Source: an uncultured Myxococcales bacterium (GTDB lineage Bacteria > Myxococcota_A > UBA9042). From it: a stretch of DNA of 64,000 bases. Position 1 is the stretch's first letter. Every line of letters begins with the position of its first letter. This document shows, piece after piece, positions 61,573 through 64,000 of this stretch. The stretch is from positions 31,088-95,087 of the forward strand of contig CAJBNH010000002.1 of the NCBI GenBank assembly GCA_903955385.1, in the 5' to 3' direction. Made by a program: the position numbers and the translations under genes. A model generated the notes under the pieces. The model was given only the letters and a program-made list of their open reading frames with translations. It ran no database searches and had not been told where the DNA came from.

Positions 61573-63621
61573 ATGACCATCTTCACCTCTGGTTCCAAGG
61601 CACTCGGCGTGTTGCGCAGCATGGCCGTCGTCCTGGCCCTGTCGCTGCCCGGCGTCGCATTCGCCGCTGCCCCCAGCACGCTTGCCGTTCACGGCGGCCT
61701 GTTCTCGGTGGGCGGCGGACCCGTGGCGGACGGCACCTACGCCGTGACCTTCAGCCTCTACGCAGCGTCTTCCGGCGGTGTTGCGGTGTTTGCTGAGGGT
61801 CCGGTCAACGTGACCGTGAAGAGCGGTTTCTATCACTTCACGCTGGGCGTGAAGACGCCGATCAACCCGGCGGTCTTCGCGAACCTGACGACGCCGTTTG
61901 TCGGCGTCAAGGTCGGGGCGGACCCCGAGTTCCCGCGACAGTCGCTGTCGTCGGTTCCGTTCGCCATGCGCAGCGTCGTGACCGAGACGCTGGACTGCAC
62001 GGGCTGCGTCAAGTCGACCAGCATCGACCCAGCCGTTCTTGCGCCCTACGCGAAGTCGGCGGACCTCTCCAAGTCTGCGACCACCGGTGCCTACGGGGAC
62101 TTGGCCGGAACGCCCGATCTGGCACCGTACGCGAAGTCGGCTGAGCTGACCAAGTTCGCATCTTCAGGTGCGTATGCGGACCTGGCGGGAACGCCGGACC
62201 TGACGATCTACGCCAAGGCGGCTGCGCTGGCTGCACTCGCGACCTCGGGAGCGTACGCGGACCTGACCGGAGTGCCGGACCTGACGTCCTACGCGCTTGC
62301 TGCTGACCTTGCTGCCGTTGCGACGTCGGGCAGCTATGCCGACTTGGGGGACCTGCCGACGCTGGTGGCCACTGATGCCGCTTGCGACCCTGGCTTCCTT
62401 GCAGAAGGCATCAATGAGGACGGCACTTTGGCCTGCGTCGAGGCGGCGACGCCGTCGGTGACGGCCGACATGCTGCCCAACGATGGCCTCGTAGTCGTGT
62501 CGAACGGCGTCCTCACCAATTTGGTCACCGATACGCTGGCCGGCAAGACCGCCATCGCGATCCCTGACAACAGCCCCGTCGGCGTGACCGACTCCGTCAC
62601 CGTCGGCGCGCTGGGCACCATCCAGAGCATGACGGTGTCGGTGGATCTGACCAACTCGAACATCGGCAAGCTGGTTGTCTACCTCTACGATCCGAATGGC
62701 GACGAGTACATCCTTCACAACAAGTCGGGCAGCGGCACCGTGCTGAAGACGACCTACCCGACCCCCACGGCGGTCGCCACGGGCGATCTCGCCGCTTGGA
62801 AGGGTCAGAGCCCCGCAGGCAAGTGGTACCTGAAGGTTCTGGACAGCACCGTGACGGGCGGCAATTCCGACGGAGCGATCAACAGCTGGTCGGTCGCCTT
62901 TACGCTGGTGTCTGCCAAGACGGTCAACGTCAAGAGCAACATCGCCGTCACCGGCAACGTTACCGTGGCCGGTCAGGTGTCGGCCGCGCAGTTCATTGGC
63001 GGCCTGACCCCCTCGACCTACCGGTGGGGCGTTTGGAGCACGTACAGTCCCAACGGCGGTTGGATGTTCGGCAACCAGGCGGACCTATTTGGCGGCGTCA
63101 ACCCGTCGACCTGGTCCGATGGCAACGCGAATGCCTCGGACATTTCGGCTGACAAGGCGGTGCAGGCTGCTTTGTTCAGCCGCAAGGGCAGCGCGCTGAA
63201 CAATGCGCGCGTGTACTCGGAGTGGTTCAAGTTTGGCCAGAGCCGCGGCTGCAGCAGCTGCCAGTCGCGCTTCGCCGGCACCCTGTTCCGCGTCAAGAAC
63301 ACCACGTCCGCTGCCATCACTTGGCCCGTTCGCTTTGCTTACACGGCGTTCCCCGGCTGGAGTGAGCGCGCATCGGTAGCCGTGAATGGACAGAACGTCT
63401 GGTACACCGACAGCGATTGCGCGACCGGATGCCTGAAGGATGTGGGCATCGCCATTCCCGCCAACCGAACCAGCACCGTGATCTTCGTCTCGGCGACGGG
63501 CAATCCGTCGAGCGGGTCGCGCGCGCTGATTCACGGCTTCACGAACAACAGCCTCGCGCTGCCCGCAGGGCTGCAGTACGTCGACGACCTCGACACGGCT
63601 ACCGGCGGTTACGACCAATAG
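61573..63621 (+). CDS. Secreted fibre-like protein 3 (stalk repeats plus P-domain)
   Basis: 682 residues from ATG 61573. The signal peptide (L-P-G-V-A-F-A-A), beta domain with S-V-P-F-A-M-R-S, D-C-T-G-C-V-K-S and stalk repeats (L-T-K-F-A-S-S-G-A-Y-A-D-L-A-G-T-P-D-L) come first. A P-domain-like sandwich at about residues 330-440 (I-P-D-N-S-P-V-G, W-Y-L-K-V-L-D, W-S-V-A-F) precedes the common C-terminal domain (F-G-G-V-N-P-S-T-W), which ends D-L-D-T-A-T-G-G-Y-D-Q. Its C-terminus contains a C-S-S-C pair absent from fibre 2. Its first ~25 codons and leader are near-identical to fibre 2, while its domain set matches fibre 1. No further lipoprotein gene follows before the terminator, so the array ends here. 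Confidence 0.8.
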   Translation: MTIFTSGSKALGVLRSMAVVLALSLPGVAFAAAPSTLAVHGGLFSVGGGPVADGTYAVTFSLYAASSGGVAVFAEGPVNVTVKSGFYHFTLGVKTPINPAVFANLTTPFVGVKVGADPEFPRQSLSSVPFAMRSVVTETLDCTGCVKSTSIDPAVLAPYAKSADLSKSATTGAYGDLAGTPDLAPYAKSAELTKFASSGAYADLAGTPDLTIYAKAAALAALATSGAYADLTGVPDLTSYALAADLAAVATSGSYADLGDLPTLVATDAACDPGFLAEGINEDGTLACVEAATPSVTADMLPNDGLVVVSNGVLTNLVTDTLAGKTAIAIPDNSPVGVTDSVTVGALGTIQSMTVSVDLTNSNIGKLVVYLYDPNGDEYILHNKSGSGTVLKTTYPTPTAVATGDLAAWKGQSPAGKWYLKVLDSTVTGGNSDGAINSWSVAFTLVSAKTVNVKSNIAVTGNVTVAGQVSAAQFIGGLTPSTYRWGVWSTYSPNGGWMFGNQADLFGGVNPSTWSDGNANASDISADKAVQAALFSRKGSALNNARVYSEWFKFGQSRGCSSCQSRFAGTLFRVKNTTSAAITWPVRFAYTAFPGWSERASVAVNGQNVWYTDSDCATGCLKDVGIAIPANRTSTVIFVSATGNPSSGSRALIHGFTNNSLALPAGLQYVDDLDTATGGYDQ

Positions 63622-63659
63622 CTCGCCGCGCGGCCCCTAGCGGCTTCGCTCTCAACTCA

Positions 63660-63704
63660 AGGACGCTCGCGGCGCTGCAAGGTTCCGCGGGCGTCCTGCG
63701 TTTT
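63660..63704 (+). terminator. Intrinsic terminator closing the fibre/lipoprotein array
   Basis: A 13-bp stem (63660-63672 with 63685-63697, one G-T wobble) carries a 12-nt loop and is followed by GCGTTTT. It lies 39 nt after the fibre 3 stop. Confidence 0.7.
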
Positions 63705-63790
63705 GCGGGGTTGCTCGCAGGCCGACCGATGGACCTCGCACCTGATCGAGCTGCGGGGGCTTCGATCGACAAAGTCGGCCCACACGGTGG

Positions 63791-63836
63791 CAAAAAGCAC
63801 AGCGCCCGCGGCTCCTTTCGGTGCCGCGGGCGCTGT
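63791..63836 (-). terminator. Intrinsic terminator for the minus-strand RGG protein
   Basis: A perfect 14-bp stem (63799-63812 with 63823-63836) has a 10-nt loop. On the minus strand it is followed by GCTTTTT (63791-63798), a proper T-tract. It lies downstream of the RGG protein stop. Confidence 0.8.
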
Positions 63837-63892
63837 TCGCTTGCTCGCAGTGTAGCTTGCGTCGGTCCGGCAGCCCGGACCGTGGCTGGGGC

Positions 63893-64000
63893 CTAGCGCC
63901 GGCCGAAGCCGCCGCGGTCGCCGCCGAAGCCGCCGCGATCGCCGCCGCCGCCGCCGCCGCCGAAGCCGCCACGACCGCCGCCGCCGCCACCGCCGCCGAA
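63893..64000 (-). CDS. C-terminal end of an RGG-box (RNA-binding) protein, partial
   Basis: Reading the minus strand from the right edge gives 35 residues and a TAG stop at 63893-63895. The composition is Gly, Arg, Phe and Asp, in the order F-G-G-G..., R-G-G-F, D-R-G-G-F-G-G-D-R-G-G-F-G-R-R. This is an RGG-box tail as found on bacterial RRM-type RNA-binding proteins and some DEAD-box helicases. The N-terminal domain lies outside the window, so the class is open. A strong terminator sits 57 nt beyond the stop. It is convergent with the fibre array. Confidence 0.75.
   Translation of the reverse strand, partial: FGGGGGGGGRGGFGGGGGGGDRGGFGGDRGGFGRR

Noticed and set aside
63652..63990. Minus-strand open frame starting in the Gly-codon repeats at the right edge
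   Set aside because: It reads Ala runs from a different frame of the RGG tail; the true frame stops at 63893.

Overview
This is a high-GC Gram-negative chromosome segment, most consistent with the Myxococcota (the old deltaproteobacteria). The evidence is several lipoproteins made of 'CDDGNxCTxDxC' repeats (the Dictyostelium/myxobacterial Cys-rich type), MopE-like CDGxDNDC motifs, a MYXO-CTERM-like sorting tail on one surface protein, and an outer-membrane barrel protease fusion. I saw no IS elements, prophage, tRNA, rRNA or CRISPR. The window reads as ordinary chromosome with an unusually heavy investment in secreted surface proteins.

Layout. 1-3052: the end of a secreted protein convergent with a Cys-rich lectin-like lipoprotein. 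3328-4784: an NfeD/SPFH membrane pair. 4953-10529: a giant lipoprotein with an 18-bp minisatellite stalk, about 45 Cys-rich units and a C-terminal propeller-like domain. 10617-12706: an ABC ATPase and a large membrane partner. 12855-15466: an unknown membrane protein and a spermidine-synthase-like methyltransferase fold. 15445-17031: a zinc-ribbon SDR protein. 17136-23270: a metallopeptidase/propeller/barrel fusion, a Cys-less glutaredoxin-like protein and a helical-repeat protein. 23597-27037: mmdADCB, a biotin- and sodium-dependent methylmalonyl-CoA (or related acyl-CoA) decarboxylase. 27181-30308: a MacA-like adaptor, an FtsX-type permease and a LolD-type ATPase. 30456-37839: an FG-GAP surface protein with a MYXO-CTERM tail, a thioredoxin lipoprotein, a TPR/PEGA-like membrane protein and an M20 amidohydrolase. 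37991-47082: a radical SAM protein, glycogen phosphorylase, a tandem parvulin lipoprotein, and pheS-pheT. 47107-50861: glycosyltransferase, hydrolase, glycosyltransferase and Trm112-like genes, partly translationally coupled. 50880-52154: a Cys/Met-metabolism PLP enzyme. 52587-63621: a tandem array alternating three secreted fibre-like proteins with two Cys-rich lipoproteins. 63893-64000: the C-terminus of an RGG-box protein on the minus strand.

The best candidate for an undescribed system is the 52.6-63.6 kb array. It has the order fibre-lipoprotein-fibre-lipoprotein-fibre. The two lipoprotein-to-fibre spacers are both 94 nt long and nearly identical. A 15-nt motif sits exactly 14 nt before all three fibre start codons, and both lipoproteins end in a closely matching non-Cys tail. 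My inference is a duplicating two-component surface module: a lipid-anchored disulfide-rich rod plus a secreted stalk. Its function is not known to me.
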